Assembly (NCBI GenBank): GCA_964019415.1
Contig: OZ025883.1
Span: forward strand, 1,975,586 to 2,039,585
Reading direction: 5' to 3'
DNA: 64,000 nucleotides
Origin: Ianthella basta
Lineage: Eukaryota; Porifera; Demospongiae; Verongiida; Ianthellidae
Shown: positions 62,108 to 64,000 of the stretch, one piece after another
Numbering within the stretch: the stretch's first letter is position 1
Layout of the letters: the number at the start of each line of letters is the position of its first letter
Made by a program: the position numbers and the translations under genes
The notes under the pieces: model-generated
Databases searched by the model: none
What the model saw: only the letters and a program-made list of their open reading frames with translations
What the model was told of the DNA's origin: nothing

Positions 62108-62573
62108 GAAAGGATAATAAGCGAAATCACAGCAAAGCCGAATGGAAGAAGCTACCTCCGAAGACCTTAAAGCAAGCTCTTGCTTATGATCCTTTCCTTC
62201 TCAGCTATTTCTACGCAGCAATTATCCTTTAATCTAGCAACAGTTACCTCAAGCGTGGTTTATATGGGCTGCGAAGTGAGTGGCGGGCGTCGTAGCTCAG
62301 TGGCTAGAGCACTGGCGGCTAAAGCCAGATGTCCTGGGTTCGATTCCTGGCGGCGCCACTTTCTTTGCAGCCCAAAGTCATTTCAAAGGTGTACGGATAG
62401 TAATGACGCTGATCGTGACTTGTTTCGACAGGTTGCTTTAAGGTCTTCGGACTGTAGCTCCTTCCATCGGTCTTGTCTTCGGATGTAACTTCTTCCATCA
62501 GGCTTTGCTGTGATTTCGCTTATGATCCTTTCCTTCTCAGCTATTTCTACGCAGCAATTATCCTTTAATCTAG
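62108..62573 (+). mobile_element. tRNA-like SINE copy 2 with 15-bp target duplication
   Basis: CATATTTACAACATG is duplicated exactly on both sides (62093-62107 and 62574-62588). The core, at about 62288-62360, folds as a tRNA: a fully paired seven-bp acceptor stem (GGCGTCG/CGGCGCC), D arm GCTC...GAGC, anticodon stem CTGGC/GCCAG and T arm with GGTTCGATTCC. The anticodon loop reads GGCTAAA, lacking U33, so it is not a functional tRNA. Repeats of CTTATGATCCTTTCCTTCTC and an inverted segment surround the core. Confidence 0.8.
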
Positions 62574-62588
62574 CATATTTACAACATG

Positions 62589-63408
62589 TCACGGATTAGG
62601 TAGCTGCTGTGATTATCATTAAACCAAGAGAACAGTCTCAAATGGTTCACCTCTGAGCTTTGGTCTCACCTTTGGCAGGCCCAGTAACTGAAACACCTCA
62701 ACTGTTAATGCCCCAGCCTACAGCTTATACAGCCCAAGTGTGATCTAAGATGTGGGATTGGCTCATGTAATGGTAGTTGAACTGGAGTGGGATTCATTGG
62801 TGTCGAGTTTTGTGGACTAACAAAGGCCCTTGAGGTTGAAACATCTTTGCTAAGTGGTTGCTCAACATCATTCCCATTTTTGTCCAGTAAGGTCAAAGTT
62901 GAGAGGTAGGCTGTGTGTTGATTCACATTCTTGACGACCATTTTACCAAAATGCTGCACATGCATACGTCAGCCTCACTTCGCTACTATTCTGGTCACCT
63001 GCTGATATGTTGCATCCTAAAAGGGTGCACTTCATCTCCATAATGGGTTGAAAATACTGCAGGTACACAGACATAACCACTTATTTCGGCACTACAGGTG
63101 AGTGAGTGTCTACACCACTGACAAATACTCCACCTCTCCTACAGTGAAAGCAGCAGCTGCTCCTACAATAACTACTCAACTAGCTATAAGTATGGCATTC
63201 TCTTTGCACTTTGGAGGTCCTTCACAACCCATTACAAGTATACACACATACATCAGGAGTAAGTGAAAGAAAACAGGGAAATTATGGCCCAATATTATGC
63301 TTCAAATACAGTGAATTTCTACATTGGTTGCATGCATGCGTTCCCATAACTACATATGAAATAATAGGAAATGCAATTGTGACAAACACTTACACCATTG
63401 GTCTCACT
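62589..63408. other. Intergenic or intronic stretch, one unrecognised frame
   Basis: An 86-codon minus frame (62705-62965) preceded by a possible acceptor (TGTGCAG) has no recognised domain. It could be an exon of the flanking phosphatase gene, or chance. Confidence 0.25.
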
Positions 63409-64000
63409 TCATGCTCCACTGTTGGACAGTACTGCAGCGGGAAGTGTCACAGACGCCGAGTCAGCAGTCCAGTCCCTCTTCACTCCAGCTGTAACGCCAG
63501 ACTTGCCAAATTGAGAGACCTGCGATTCTGCGTCTGCCTGCACCCTCCTCGCTGCCGTGCGAGCTATTGAGGTGCGAGACCACACACTTTGTTATAGCTC
63601 TCCTTGGATCTGTACTTACCTGTACTTATGTACTTGCTCCAGGGTGCAAACTTCAACAGCTCTTGACCGTGAGCAAAGTCACCAGCGTCAAATTGTAACT
63701 CTGAAGTGATCGGTTGCCCATTGAACAGCATACGTATATAGTATGGGTCCTCACTCCCCTCTAAAGTTGCCGTCTCATCCTTCCACAGTTCAAGCACGAT
63801 GCGAGTGGCATATGGTGGCCACCTTTTACGGGGAGCTGCCATGGATGACAAGAATGCCGTCAAAGTAGTGTCATGGCAAAAATGCAAAAGAAATTTCAAA
63901 TAGTCGCTTCTGCCTTGTCTGTCGCTTTCTACAGCACCACTAGCTAGTTGATAAAGTGTGTTGTACACAAAAGGTTGTAGCAGCAACAGAGCCGTAGTGT
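63409..64000 (-). CDS. Histidine acid phosphatase, C-terminal part (PXYLP1-like), partial
   Basis: The frame is open to the window edge. The exon 64000-63620 encodes a histidine-acid-phosphatase C-terminus. LLHFCHDTTLTAFLSS carries the catalytic His-Asp pair of the second active-site motif. RWPPYATRIVLELW and YIRMLFNGQPIT follow, as in 2-phosphoxylose phosphatase and lysophosphatidic-acid phosphatase relatives. The exon ends at a strong donor (ACAG|GTAAGTA, 63619-63614). A tentative last exon (63563-63409) continues in phase from an acceptor CAATAG and ends at a TGA after 51 codons. The catalytic RHG motif would lie outside the window. The family call is firm, the orthology is uncertain and the last exon is speculative. 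Confidence 0.7.

Noticed and set aside
62288-62360. Possible suppressor-type tRNA with CTA anticodon
   Set aside because: The fold is good, but position 33 is not U and the sequence lies inside a 466-bp element with target duplication.

Overview
The window looks like nuclear DNA of an early-branching animal, most likely a sponge. The reasons are intron-bearing but compact Wnt-family genes that are divergent from bilaterian Wnts, GT-AG introns, TATA-type promoters, long (AC)n/(GT)n tracts, and many small palindromic DNA transposons, a Penelope-like retroelement and tRNA-like SINEs. The phylum is an inference. No genuine tRNA, rRNA or CRISPR locus was found. The central feature (about 15.9-51.9 kb) is a tandem array of Wnt ligand genes, all on the minus strand and all with the same four-exon layout and intron phases: exon 1 signal peptide, exon 2 N-terminal helical domain, exon 3 middle domain, exon 4 Cys-rich C-terminal domain. 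From low to high coordinates I call them A (15892-18004), B (23696-30138), C (31577-33603, broken, without exons 1-2), D (34726-39690), E (41181-44838) and F (49307-51696). By manual splicing A, B, D, E and F are open from signal peptide to stop (368-370 aa). Each of these has the same promoter block (CACGCCC-like box, then TATAAAAGG about 80-95 bp before the ATG). Each intron 2 ends in a C-rich (CCCCT)n tract next to the exon 3 acceptor, reduced to a short run in F. The array grew by segmental duplication. A block holding B plus part of C (about 23.5-34.0 kb) matches one holding D plus part of E (about 34.5-42.6 kb), with parts nearly identical by eye. Insertions found in only one block (a TA-flanked MITE, a Penelope-like element, a retrotransposon fragment) postdate the duplication. 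Exon 4 of B resembles C/E while exon 4 of D resembles A, although the flanks pair B with D, which points to gene conversion. The intact copies except D carry Thr where Wnts normally carry the lipid-bearing Ser (CHG-[IV]-T-G-S-C), and D replaces that tip with C-M-L. Left of the array (1-15.9 kb) and right of it (51.9-63.4 kb) I see mostly repeats: palindromic MITEs, TACAGTGG-type elements, microsatellites and a 15-bp-TSD tRNA-like SINE. At the right edge the C-terminal part of a histidine acid phosphatase gene (PXYLP1-like) enters on the minus strand.
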